Source: Cupriavidus yeoncheonensis (GTDB lineage: Bacteria; Pseudomonadota; Gammaproteobacteria; Burkholderiales; Burkholderiaceae). From it: a stretch of 64,000 nt of DNA. The translations under genes and the position numbers were made by a program. How positions within the stretch are numbered: the first letter of the stretch is position 1; every line of letters starts with the position of its first letter. Where the stretch lies: positions 1 to 64,000 of the forward strand of contig NZ_CAJPUY010000023.1 in NCBI RefSeq assembly GCF_905397275.1, read 5' to 3'. Positions 7,401 through 15,960 of this stretch are shown one piece after another. The notes below the pieces were generated by a model. It had not been told where the DNA came from. It ran no database searches and saw only the letters and a program-made list of their open reading frames with translations.

Positions 7401-10400
7401 ATGATGAAATCCCTGGTTGAAGCCGCCATCAAGCAGCGGCTGGTGGTGTGCGTGCTTGCCGTGGTGCTGTTCTTCTTCGGCCTGCGCGCGGCCACCAAGC
7501 TGTCGGTCGATGCATTCCCGGACGTGACCAACGTGCAGGTGCAGATCGCCACCGAAGCCACCGGGCGTTCGCCGGAAGAGGTGGAGCGCTTTGTCACCGT
7601 GCCGGTGGAAATGGCCATGACCGGCCTGCCCGGGCTGGAAGAGATGCGCTCGCTGAACAAGGCGGGCCTGTCGCTGATCACGCTCGTGTTCACCGATGCC
7701 ACGGACGTCTACTTCGCGCGCCAGCTTGTCATGGAGCGCCTGATCGAGGTGTCCGGACGCATGCCTGAAGGCGTGACGCCGGTGCTCGGGCCGGTCTCGA
7801 CCGGCCTTGGCGAGGTCTACCAGTACACGCTGGACCGCTCCGACGACGGCAACCGCGAGCTGACGCAGGAAGAACTGGCCGAGCGCCGCATCGCGCAGGA
7901 CTGGGTGGTGCGCCCGCTGCTGCGTTCGATCCCCGGCGTGGCCGAGATCAACTCGCAGGGCGGCTACGTGCGCCAGTACCAGGCGCTGGTCAACCCGGAG
8001 CGCATGCGCCACTACGATGTCTCGATCCAGCAGGTCTACCAGGCGCTCGCGCGCAACAACGCCAACTCCGGCGGCGGCGTGCTGCCGCACTACGCCGAGC
8101 AGTACCTGATCCGCGGCGTGGGCCTGGCCAGGGGCGTGGACGACCTGGGCAGCATCGTGCTGAAGGAAGTCGCCGGCACGCCGGTCTACCTGCGCGACGT
8201 GGCCACCGTCACCATCGGACATGAGGTGCGGCAGGGTGCGCTCGTGAAGAACGGCCAGACCGAGGCGGTCGGCGGCATCGTCATGATGATGCGCGGCGGC
8301 AATGCCAAGGAAGTGGTAAGTCGGGTCAAGGCGCGCGTCGCCGAGATCAACGCCAAGGGCATGCTGCCCGGCAAGCTGCAGATCGTGCCGTACTACGACC
8401 GCAGCGAGCTGGTCGATGCCGCGCTGTGGACGGTGACCAAGGTGCTGCTGGAGGGCGTGGTGCTGGTCGTGATCGTGCTGTTCCTGTTCCTCGGGGACGT
8501 GCGCTCTTCGGTCATCGTGCTCGCCACGCTGGTGCTGACACCGTTGCTGACCTTCATCGTCATGAACCGGATGGGGCTGTCGGCCAACCTGATGTCGCTG
8601 GGCGGGCTGGCGATCGCGATCGGCCTGATGGTGGACGGCTCGGTGGTGGTGGTCGAGAACGCGTTCGAGCGGCTCGGCCACAAGGAGCCGGGGCTGACCA
8701 AGACCGAGATCCTGGTGAAGGCCGTGCAGGAAGTGGCCACGCCCGTGGTCGTCGGCGTGGGCATCATCATCCTGGTGTTCCTGCCGCTGATGACGCTGTC
8801 GGGCATGGAAGGCAAGATGTTCGCGCCGCTGGCGTTCACGATCTCGATCGCGCTGGCGATCTCGCTGTTCCTGTCGCTGACGCTGTCGCCGGTGCTGAGT
8901 TCCTACCTGCTCAAGGGCGGCGCCGAGCATGACACGAGGCTGATCGCCTTCATGAAGCGGCACTACCTGCGCCTGCTGCACTGGGCGCTGGGCAACAGCC
9001 GCAAGACCGTGATCAGCGCGGTGGGGGCCTTCGTGCTGACGCTGGCCATCGTGCCGCTGCTGGGCACTTCCTTTATCCCGGAGATGAAGGAAGGCTCGAT
9101 CGTGCCGGCCATTGACCGGGTGCCGAACATCTCGCTGGAAGAATCGGTCAAGCTGGAGAAGGAGGCCAACAAGCTGGTGCTGAGCGTGCCCGGCGTGAAG
9201 TCGGTGGTGTCCGGCGTGGGCCGTGGCGAAAGCCCGGCCGATCCGCAGGGCCAGAACGAATCGACGCCGATCGCCAGCCTCAAGGACCGCGACGAGTGGC
9301 CCGACGGGTGGTCCCAGGATGACATCGCCAACGCCATTCGCGACAAGCTCAAGGCCATCCCCGGCGTGCAGATCGTGATGGCGCAGCCGATTTCGGACCG
9401 CGTCGACGAGATGGTCAGCGGCGTGCGTTCGGACGTGGCGGTGAAGGTGTTCGGCGACGACCTCGACCAGCTGCGCGAACTCGCGGGCGAGATCGCGCGT
9501 GTCGCGGGCGGCATTCAGGGCTCGCAGGACATCCGCATCGAGCGCGTGTCGGGACAGCAGTACCTGTCGATCGAGATCGACCGCCAGGCAATTGCGCGCT
9601 ACGGGCTCAACGTGTCGGACATCCACGACATCATCGAGATCTCGATCGGCGGCAAGCGCGCCACGGACATCTTCGAGGGCGAACGCCGCTTTGCCGCGGC
9701 CGTGCGCCTGCCGGAGGAGTTCCGCGGCAATGTGCAGGCCATCCGCCAGTTGCTGGTGTCGACGCCCAACGGCATCCAGGTGCCGCTGCAGAGCGTGGCG
9801 AAGATCGAGGTCAACGACGGCCCCGCGCAGATCAGCCGCGAAATGGCCAAGCGGCGCGTGGTGGTCATGATCAATGTGAAGGACCGCGACCTCGGCGGCT
9901 TCGTTGCGGAGCTGCAGCAGGCCACGGGCGCCAAGGTCAGGCTGCCGGAAGGCTATTACCTCGAGTGGGGCGGCCAGTTCCAGAACATGGAACGCGCCAT
10001 GGGCCACCTGAAGATCATCGTGCCGGTGACCATCGCCGCGATCTTCTTCCTGCTGTTCCTGCTGTTCAACTCGCTGCGTTTCGCCACGCTGATCATCACG
10101 GTGCTGCCATTCGCCTCGATCGGCGGCATCATCGGCTTGTTCGTCACCGGCGAATACCTGTCGGTGCCGGCGTCGGTGGGCTTTATCGCGCTGTGGGGCA
10201 TGGCGGTGCTCAATGGCGTGGTGCTGGTGTCGTACATCCGCACGCTGCGCGATTCGGGGCTGTCATTGCATGAGGCGGTGGTGCAAGGGGCAACCCAGCG
10301 TTTCCGGCCGGTGATGATGACGGCGACCATCGCCATGCTCGGCCTGGTGCCGTTCCTGTTCTCGACCGGCCCGGGCTCGGAAGTGCAGCGCCCGCTGGCG

Positions 10401-10517
10401 GTGGTGGTGATCGGCGGGCTGATCACGTCGACGCTGCTGACGCTGGTGATGGTGCCCACCTTGTATCGCTGGTTCGACGACCGAAAGGCGGACCCGACCA
10501 GGGATGTACCGGTCTGA
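7401..10517 (+). CDS. Heavy-metal-efflux type RND pump, CzcA-like
   Basis: A 1038-residue inner-membrane proton/substrate antiporter of the HME-RND group, with 12 predicted membrane helices and two large periplasmic loops. DAFPDVTNVQVQI near residue 35 is the N-terminal mark of the group. The helix-IV motif reads AIAIGLMVDGSVVVVENAFE: the second aspartate and the glutamate of the proton path are present, but the DFG aspartate of CzcA-type pumps is replaced by AIG. The methionines that define CusA copper/silver pumps are also not evident (for example YGLNVSDI where CusA has YGMTV). So it is neither a plain Czc nor a Cus type, and the metal cannot be assigned. A strong terminator follows. Confidence 0.9.
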   Translation: MMKSLVEAAIKQRLVVCVLAVVLFFFGLRAATKLSVDAFPDVTNVQVQIATEATGRSPEEVERFVTVPVEMAMTGLPGLEEMRSLNKAGLSLITLVFTDATDVYFARQLVMERLIEVSGRMPEGVTPVLGPVSTGLGEVYQYTLDRSDDGNRELTQEELAERRIAQDWVVRPLLRSIPGVAEINSQGGYVRQYQALVNPERMRHYDVSIQQVYQALARNNANSGGGVLPHYAEQYLIRGVGLARGVDDLGSIVLKEVAGTPVYLRDVATVTIGHEVRQGALVKNGQTEAVGGIVMMMRGGNAKEVVSRVKARVAEINAKGMLPGKLQIVPYYDRSELVDAALWTVTKVLLEGVVLVVIVLFLFLGDVRSSVIVLATLVLTPLLTFIVMNRMGLSANLMSLGGLAIAIGLMVDGSVVVVENAFERLGHKEPGLTKTEILVKAVQEVATPVVVGVGIIILVFLPLMTLSGMEGKMFAPLAFTISIALAISLFLSLTLSPVLSSYLLKGGAEHDTRLIAFMKRHYLRLLHWALGNSRKTVISAVGAFVLTLAIVPLLGTSFIPEMKEGSIVPAIDRVPNISLEESVKLEKEANKLVLSVPGVKSVVSGVGRGESPADPQGQNESTPIASLKDRDEWPDGWSQDDIANAIRDKLKAIPGVQIVMAQPISDRVDEMVSGVRSDVAVKVFGDDLDQLRELAGEIARVAGGIQGSQDIRIERVSGQQYLSIEIDRQAIARYGLNVSDIHDIIEISIGGKRATDIFEGERRFAAAVRLPEEFRGNVQAIRQLLVSTPNGIQVPLQSVAKIEVNDGPAQISREMAKRRVVVMINVKDRDLGGFVAELQQATGAKVRLPEGYYLEWGGQFQNMERAMGHLKIIVPVTIAAIFFLLFLLFNSLRFATLIITVLPFASIGGIIGLFVTGEYLSVPASVGFIALWGMAVLNGVVLVSYIRTLRDSGLSLHEAVVQGATQRFRPVMMTATIAMLGLVPFLFSTGPGSEVQRPLAVVVIGGLITSTLLTLVMVPTLYRWFDDRKADPTRDVPV

Positions 10518-10546
10518 TGCGGTGATGCTGCCGCGATGATCGGAAC

Positions 10547-10585
10547 AAAGGCGCTTCGCGTGGTACGCGAAGCGCCTTTTTCTTT
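10547..10585 (+). terminator. Rho-independent terminator after the RND operon
   Basis: A perfect 15-bp stem (10547-10561 with 10565-10579, arms AAAGGCGCTTCGCGT / ACGCGAAGCGCCTTT) with a 3-base loop, followed by T-rich TTCTTT. It lies between the convergent pump gene (stop 10517) and the small minus-strand gene ending at 10605, and can serve both since the other arm begins with AAA. Confidence 0.88.
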
Positions 10586-10604
10586 GACGGCCCGCCCGTG
10601 CGGG

Positions 10605-10787
10605 TTACGACACCGAAATCACCTTGATGTCTTCCCACTGCGGATGCAGCAGCCGCAGCGTGGCCACGATGGCCTTCGGGTCGTCCGCATGGCGCTCGGA
10701 CAACGCGACAGCTTCCGTGGTGTTGATGACCGGCTTGCGGCCCTTCTGGCGGTACTCGATCTCGACGCTCTTGGTGACAAATGGCAT
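10605..10787 (-). CDS. Small hypothetical protein
   Basis: A 60-residue protein without signal peptide or membrane segment. It has mixed charged composition (SVEIEYRQKGRKPV, HPQWEDIKVISVS) and reads like a compact soluble protein. GGAAAG lies 11 bases upstream of the ATG, a moderate ribosome site. I do not recognise the family. It is convergent with the RND operon and is separated from the MFS gene upstream by about 145 bases; no function can be inferred from the context. Confidence 0.55.
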   Translation of the reverse strand: MPFVTKSVEIEYRQKGRKPVINTTEAVALSERHADDPKAIVATLRLLHPQWEDIKVISVS

Positions 10788-10931
10788 GGCTGGGCTTTCC
10801 GGGAAATTGTTGCCTGGTTGCCTGGCCCGAGGGACGACGGTCAGGCAGGAACAATAACGGCAGGCCGGCGCGAGACTTTTGCTTCGGGGAAATACGGAGT
10901 TTGTTTCAGGTCATTATCCAAAGGCGCCGGT

Positions 10932-12158
10932 TCAGGGCCGTTCGGAGGCGAAGTACAGCAGTGCCAGTATCGGCATCGCGAAGCCGATGCCACTGGCCAG
11001 CGGCCAGCCGCCGTGCGCATAAGCCCAGCCGCCAAGTGCGGAACCGAGCGCACCGCCGACGAAGAACAAGGCCATGAACACCCCGTTCAGGCGGCCCCGG
11101 TGCTCGGGGCTCAGCGAGAAGATCGCCCGCTGGCTGACCACCAGGCTGGCCGAGAGGCCGAAGTCCAGCACGATGGCGGCGACGGTCAGCATGGCCAGTG
11201 CAAACATCGACCCGGGCGTGCCCGCCAGCCCGATCAGGAGCGATGCCGCGCCAAGCAGCAAGGCAATGGCCGTCGTGCGGCGCCCGCGACCGCGGTCGGC
11301 CAGGCGCCCGGCGATGGGGGCGGCGATCGCGCCGGCCACGCCGGCCAGCGCGAACAGCGCAATGCCGCGCTGCGACAGGCCGAACGCCGGCCCGGACAGA
11401 TAGAGCGGAGCCGTGGTCCAGAACAGGCTGAAGGCGCCGAACATGCTGGCCTGGTAGGCCGCGCGCCGGCGCAGGACCGGTTGCGTGCGCAGCAGCTGCC
11501 ACATGGAGGCCAGCATCTCGGCGTAGCGCAGCCCCGGGGGCGGCGTGCGCTTGGGCAGGCGACGCGCCAGGACGAACGACAACAGTGCCATGACCACGGC
11601 CGACAGGGCGAAGATGGCGTGCCAGCCCCAGAGATCGGCCACGATGCTGGCGATCGGGCGGGCCAGCATGATGCCCAGCAGCAGGCCGCTGGTGACACTG
11701 CCGACCGCGCGTCCGCGTGCGTGGTCGGGCGCAAGGTGGGCGGCAAACGGCACCAGCACCTGCACGGCCACGGAACAAAGCCCGATCAGCCAGGCTGCCA
11801 GCAGGAAGGTGACCGCGTGCGAGGCAAAGGCGGCAGCGGTCAGCGCCACGGCGTTGCCGGCCAGCAGCCGGCATACCAGGCGGCGGTTTTCCACCAGGTC
11901 GGCCAGCGGTACCAGCAACAGCAGCCCGAGGCAGTAGCCGGCCTGGACCAGCGTCACGATCAGTCCCGCCGAACCGGGCGACAGCTGAAGCGCCGCCGCA
12001 ATCGGCCCCACCAGTGGCTGGGCGAAGTACAGGTTGGCGACGGTAATGCCGCAGGCGGCGGCCAGCAACGGTATCACCCAGGCGGGGACGGACTTCGGCG
12101 GCTCGATCGGGTGCGTGCCCGATGCGGTGGCCCCGCCGGTGGCGGACTGGACGGTCAT
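10932..12158 (-). CDS. MFS transporter, DHA1/YnfM-like
   Basis: A 408-residue major facilitator carrier with about 12 membrane helices. Useful marks are NLYFAQPLVGPIAAAL in helix 1-2, the loop 2-3 region PLADLVENRRLV, and a second-half loop GRLADRGRGRRT. The pattern ITVANLYFAQPLV is typical of the YnfM/arabinose-efflux-like DHA1 group, which exports small organic compounds. The frame is open to 12242, but the extra 28 residues are arginine-rich and precede no ribosome site, so the ATG at 12158 is preferred; support for either start is weak. It stands alone with no catabolic partner, so its substrate is unknown. Confidence 0.85.
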   Translation of the reverse strand: MTVQSATGGATASGTHPIEPPKSVPAWVIPLLAAACGITVANLYFAQPLVGPIAAALQLSPGSAGLIVTLVQAGYCLGLLLLVPLADLVENRRLVCRLLAGNAVALTAAAFASHAVTFLLAAWLIGLCSVAVQVLVPFAAHLAPDHARGRAVGSVTSGLLLGIMLARPIASIVADLWGWHAIFALSAVVMALLSFVLARRLPKRTPPPGLRYAEMLASMWQLLRTQPVLRRRAAYQASMFGAFSLFWTTAPLYLSGPAFGLSQRGIALFALAGVAGAIAAPIAGRLADRGRGRRTTAIALLLGAASLLIGLAGTPGSMFALAMLTVAAIVLDFGLSASLVVSQRAIFSLSPEHRGRLNGVFMALFFVGGALGSALGGWAYAHGGWPLASGIGFAMPILALLYFASERP

Positions 12159-12420
12159 GGCGATCTTCAACTGGGCGGCAGCGGGTGCCGGTTCTGGTAC
12201 TTCCCGCGCCCGTTCGAAGTGGCGCCGGCGCAATCTCTGCATCCGGGGGGCGGGTGCAGGCAGCGTGCAGTGGCCGGCAGGTTAGCACTGATGCGGCAGC
12301 CGTGCAGGCGGCCAGTCGCCACGGTTCGGGCGGGGGAGCGGGAACGGGAGATGCGCCGGACGACCAGGGCCCGCGCGATTCGGACATCCGGGCCGCCGGA
12401 TGATCCGGCGCGCCTGCCGG

Positions 12421-12774
12421 TCAGTGCCGTTTCAGCTCGCCCAGGTAGTAGTTGATCTCGGCCAGCAGCGTGGTGTGGAAGGTCTCGGGCAACTGCCGGT
12501 CGTCGGTCATGCACAGCAGGTCGTCGACGCGCCTGCGGAAGGCGCTTTCCACGCTGTCGCGGCGTTCCGCCGGCATTCCGGCGCACAACGCGGCCAGGAA
12601 TTCGCGCAGCACCAGCAGGCGCGCGCCGTACTGCACCATGGCATCGCCCTGGGTTTTCAGGCTGCGCGAAAACTGATCGGGAACGGCGTCCGGCGCGGCG
12701 GCCTCGTGGGTCGGCACCGCGGCGTCTCCGGTGCAAGCCTGCAGCTTGCCGGTCAGCATGGATTTCCTGAACAT
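12421..12774 (-). CDS. Hypothetical protein
   Basis: A 117-residue soluble protein, probably helical, with no signal peptide. The central part (QYGARLLVLREFLAALCAG) and the end (LLAEINYYLGELKRH) look like an amphipathic helical bundle. I do not recognise the family. The start codon is preceded by GGAGG-like purines (reverse complement of gcgggcctccgt). It precedes the MFS gene by about 260 bases on the same strand, too far for confident co-transcription. Confidence 0.6.
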   Translation of the reverse strand: MFRKSMLTGKLQACTGDAAVPTHEAAAPDAVPDQFSRSLKTQGDAMVQYGARLLVLREFLAALCAGMPAERRDSVESAFRRRVDDLLCMTDDRQLPETFHTTLLAEINYYLGELKRH

Positions 12775-13074
12775 GGCGGGCCTCCGTGAGAGCCTCTAAC
12801 GCCCGGCGCGCGCCGGACGACGGTAAGGTGCATCTTGATGGCCTGGACAATGCCAGACTGTTCGCTAGCGGACACTCGAATCTGCGGGTCTGCAAGGCCG
12901 TAGTTTGCGGCGCATCAACGATCATGGCGCCGGCGATTACATCCGGTGACCCGCTGCCGTTAAGACCCGAAAGACCGCGCCGCGCAATTTCCAACAAGGC
13001 GCGCACCGCGCCCGCACAGGCATGCGGGCCGGGAGTATCGGGGTTTAACCAAGCCGGCAATTCAAGTTTCCGCC
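12775..13074. other. 300-base intergenic region before the chemoreceptor gene
   Basis: This is the divergent region between the hypothetical gene starting at 12774 and the chemoreceptor starting at 13075. I looked for a FliA-type promoter (TAAA then GCCGATAA) and saw only a poor partial match near 12960-12985, so I make no call. No hairpin or repeat stands out. Confidence 0.3.
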
Positions 13075-14826
13075 ATGAGTCAGTTCATCCATACGATCAG
13101 GTTCAGAATCCTCCTGGTGTTCGCCGTCTGTATTGCGCTGATGCTGGGCATCGGGCTGTTCGCCCTGCAGACCATCGCCAGCCTGAACCAGAACATGCAC
13201 AACGCGTACGAGCAGAACACCGTGGCCATCGGCCAGCTGGCGGAGGTACGCGTGGCGCAGCTCCATATCCGCCGCCTGCTCTGGAAAATCCGCGCGACAT
13301 CGGAGGGCGCAACCAGCGCAGACATGGCATTGGTCCAGGAGCATCGCGCGAAGATGCAGAAGGGCTGGCGGGATTACTATCCCGCCCGGGTCACGTCCGG
13401 GGACGAGCGACGCGTGGCCGATGCGCTCGACGCCGCGCTTGGCCGCTTCGCGGACCTGGTCGCGCAGGAGATCCGTCTGCTCGATGCCGGCGACCATGCC
13501 GCGGCGGCCCGGCTGCAGGAGAACGAGCTCGTCGCGGCGGGCGACAAGGTCGGCGAGCTGATCACGCGCAGTGTGGAGGTCAACCTTGATCAGGCCGCGG
13601 ACTATAACCGCAGCAGTCTTGCGCAGTCGCGCACGGCGCTATGGACGACGGGGGTGTTGATCGCGCTTGGCCTGCTGGTATCGGTGGCGGCGTCATACCA
13701 TCTCCAGCGGACCATCATGGGGCAACTGCGCCGTTCCGTGGCGATTGCCGACGAGATTGCCGCCGGACACCTCGACCAGCAGATCGAGAGCCATTCGCGC
13801 GACGAGTTCGGACTGCTGCTGGACGCCATGGCACGCATGAGCCGCCAGCTCGCGCAAACCGTGCGGGGCATCCAGGTGTCGAGCGAAGCCGTGCGCGTGG
13901 CCTCGCGCGAAATCGCCAGCGGCAATATGAACCTGTCGGCGCGCACGGAGCAGCAGGCGGCTTCGCTGCAGGAAACCGCGGCCAGCCTGGCGGAGATTTC
14001 GCAGACTGTCCGCATGAATGCCGACAATGCGGCCCAGGCCAATACGCTGGCCGGCAATGCCAGGGACCTGGCGCATGCCGGCAACACGGCGGTGCAGGCC
14101 ATGGTGCAGACCATGGCCCGCATCAGCGGCAGTTCGGACCGGATATCGGACATCACCACGCTGATCGAAGGCATCGCATTCCAGACCAATATCCTCGCGC
14201 TGAATGCAGCGGTCGAGGCCGCGCGAGCGGGCGAGCAGGGGCGCGGATTCGCCGTGGTGGCGGGCGAGGTGCGCGCGCTGGCACAGCGTTCGTCGGCCGC
14301 GGCCAAGGAGATCAAGGAGCTGATCGAATCCTCCGCCGGCATGGTCCGGGACGGGTCGACGCAGGCCGGAGAAGTTGGCCAGACTGTCGGGCAAGTGATC
14401 CGCGCCATCCAGCAGGTCTCGGACATCATGGGCGAGATTTCCGTGGCGTCCGGCGAGCAGAGCCAGGGCGTGGAGCAGGTGCACGTGGCCATCAGCCAGA
14501 TCGACTCGGGCACCCAGCAGAACGCCGCGCTGGTGGAGCAGTCGGCGGCGGCCGCGCAGTCGCTGGAAGAGCAGGCCAATGCCATGGCCGATGCTGTCTC
14601 CGTGTTCCGGCTTGCCGGGGCGGGCGGGGCAGGTGCGGGCCATGGACCGCGCGGGGCGCAGGTATCGCGCGCATCGGGGGCAGCCGCCAGGCCAACGGAA
14701 GCTGCAAGCCGTGGCAAGGTGCAGGCGGGAGCGCGACCGGCCGCGGCCGCTCCCCGACCGACACGTGCCGAAGATGCCGGTCGTGACGCTGGCAATGACG
14801 CCGGCCACGACTGGCAGACTTTCTGA
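13075..14826 (+). CDS. Methyl-accepting chemotaxis protein with C-terminal CheR tether
   Basis: A 583-residue transmembrane chemoreceptor. Membrane helix 1 is at about 9-31, a four-helix-bundle periplasmic ligand domain at about 32-186, helix 2 at about 187-209, HAMP at about 210-262, then the long cytoplasmic coiled coil. The signalling tip (IAFQTNILALNAAVEAARAG, about 365-385) is nearly invariant in the family. The last five residues are DWQTF, matching the xWxxF tether that binds CheR/CheB in Tar and Tsr (NWETF). It hangs on an alanine/glycine/arginine-rich linker with a DAGxDAG repeat. The ligand is unknown. A terminator follows at 14967. Confidence 0.95.
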   Translation: MSQFIHTIRFRILLVFAVCIALMLGIGLFALQTIASLNQNMHNAYEQNTVAIGQLAEVRVAQLHIRRLLWKIRATSEGATSADMALVQEHRAKMQKGWRDYYPARVTSGDERRVADALDAALGRFADLVAQEIRLLDAGDHAAAARLQENELVAAGDKVGELITRSVEVNLDQAADYNRSSLAQSRTALWTTGVLIALGLLVSVAASYHLQRTIMGQLRRSVAIADEIAAGHLDQQIESHSRDEFGLLLDAMARMSRQLAQTVRGIQVSSEAVRVASREIASGNMNLSARTEQQAASLQETAASLAEISQTVRMNADNAAQANTLAGNARDLAHAGNTAVQAMVQTMARISGSSDRISDITTLIEGIAFQTNILALNAAVEAARAGEQGRGFAVVAGEVRALAQRSSAAAKEIKELIESSAGMVRDGSTQAGEVGQTVGQVIRAIQQVSDIMGEISVASGEQSQGVEQVHVAISQIDSGTQQNAALVEQSAAAAQSLEEQANAMADAVSVFRLAGAGGAGAGHGPRGAQVSRASGAAARPTEAASRGKVQAGARPAAAAPRPTRAEDAGRDAGNDAGHDWQTF

Positions 14827-15209
14827 CCCGCCGCCGGCGCGATCCGGTGGAGTGCCGTGGCAAACGTGCAAACAAGGCAAGGCAGCAGCAACTATTCGAG
14901 GCTTTGCCCTGATGGCGGATCCCTAGAATCTCTCACGTGGCATCTTGCTACACCCCCCGACTTCACAGCCCTCCGCATGGAGGGCTCTTTTTTCGCTCCC
15001 ACCTTGGCTATGTCGAGGTGCACCTCGGGACGCGTTCCAGCCGGACATCAGCCAGCGCACGAATTGTTCCAAAAACGAAACACAGTGTGCAATCCATGTG
15101 ACTTCTTGCGGTGCGGCGAACACTGCATAATGCGGCGCGGTGGCAGGTTCAGTGCATCCCTCGATGCGCGGTCGCCATGCCCCATTGTCCCGAATTCCTC
15201 CACACCGCC
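14827..15209. other. Intergenic region, terminator then PagL leader
   Basis: After the chemoreceptor stop this stretch holds the terminator at 14967-14993 and, downstream of it, the promoter region of the PagL-like gene. Around 15059-15110 the sequence is less GC-rich (TTCCAAAAACGAAACAC), as expected for a promoter, but I cannot fix -35 and -10 boxes. No other gene seen. Confidence 0.35.
14967..14993 (+). terminator. Rho-independent terminator
   Basis: A perfect 8-bp stem AGCCCTCC / GGAGGGCT with loop GCAT, followed by CTTTTTT. It ends the chemoreceptor transcript. Confidence 0.85.
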
Positions 15210-15803
15210 ATGCCCAGCCGCCTTCCCCCGCCTTGCCTCCTGTCCCGCCGCGGCGTACGCGGTTTCGCGCTGGTTGCCGTCGCCGTGTCCGCCGCGTTGT
15301 CCAGTGGCGTGTCGCACGCCGGGCCATGGTTCGAGCCGGTGCGCCTGGGCGCGGCGGTCGGGGCCGGCAATGATGCCGCCATGGCGCGGCTGGAAGCCCG
15401 CTGGGATTTGAAGCACGACCTCTGGGCCACGTCGTCGCAATCGTTGCGCCTGCGCCTGGGGATAGAAGCGTCGGCAGGCGTCTGGAACCCACATGGCGGT
15501 GGCGGCAATGCCTTGGGCGATCTTGGCCTGACGCCGATCCTGCGCTTGCAGGGCGCAGGGTCCAGTGGCGTCTTCCTGGAGGCCGGCGTTGGCGTCCATG
15601 CGCTGTCGCGCACGCACCTTTCGGATGACAAGGTCTTTTCCACCGCGTTCCAGTTCGGCGACCGCGTGGCCGTCGGCTATCGCTTTGGCGACGCGCTGGA
15701 CTCGGAGCTTGCGCTGCGACTGCAGCATTATTCGAACGCGGGCATCAAGGAGCCCAACCCCGGCATCAACTTCCTCCTGCTCCAGTATTCGGCTCGTTTC
15801 TGA
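15210..15803 (+). CDS. pagL: PagL-type lipid A 3-O-deacylase
   Basis: A 197-residue outer-membrane beta-barrel enzyme that removes the 3-linked acyl chain from lipid A. The signal peptide covers about residues 12-37 (cleavage near GVSHA). The catalytic stretch LQHYSNAGIKEPNPGIN near the C-terminus contains the His and Ser of the PagL active site, and the protein ends with aromatic SARF, the usual outer-membrane barrel end. The start is uncertain: ATGs at 15111, 15177 and 15210 are in frame; 15210 gives the most normal signal peptide, 15177 is also possible. It is monocistronic, with a terminator upstream and an MFS gene 157 bases downstream. Confidence 0.85.
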   Translation: MPSRLPPPCLLSRRGVRGFALVAVAVSAALSSGVSHAGPWFEPVRLGAAVGAGNDAAMARLEARWDLKHDLWATSSQSLRLRLGIEASAGVWNPHGGGGNALGDLGLTPILRLQGAGSSGVFLEAGVGVHALSRTHLSDDKVFSTAFQFGDRVAVGYRFGDALDSELALRLQHYSNAGIKEPNPGINFLLLQYSARF

Positions 15804-15901
15804 GGCCGTCAGCAAGTATTGTTCAGGCATGGTGGCCGGCCGCCGCCGCCATGCCGGCTGCCCGCGCAGGCGTGCGCAGCCGTCTGCGCGCCGCACGGCG
15901 C

Positions 15902-15936
15902 GACCGTGCGGCTGACCGTGCGGCTGACGTGCGGTT
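15902..15936. repeat. Short tandem repeat, three 12-base units
   Basis: GACCGTGCGGCT occurs at 15902-15913 and 15914-15925, then a degenerate third unit GACGTGCGGTT at 15926-15936. It lies 25 bases before the MFS start at 15961, so copy-number change could alter the 5' leader. Function unknown. Confidence 0.5.
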
Positions 15937-15960
15937 GAGACCGGATCCCGGCAGGCAGAC

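Noticed and set aside
7230..10007. A 925-codon open frame antisense to the RND pump gene
   Set aside because: Low-complexity His/Arg/Asp composition and no family; shadow of the well-supported pump gene.
12955..12990. A possible FliA (sigma-28) promoter before the chemoreceptor gene
   Set aside because: The match to TAAA-N15-GCCGATAA is poor at the second half; not enough to call.
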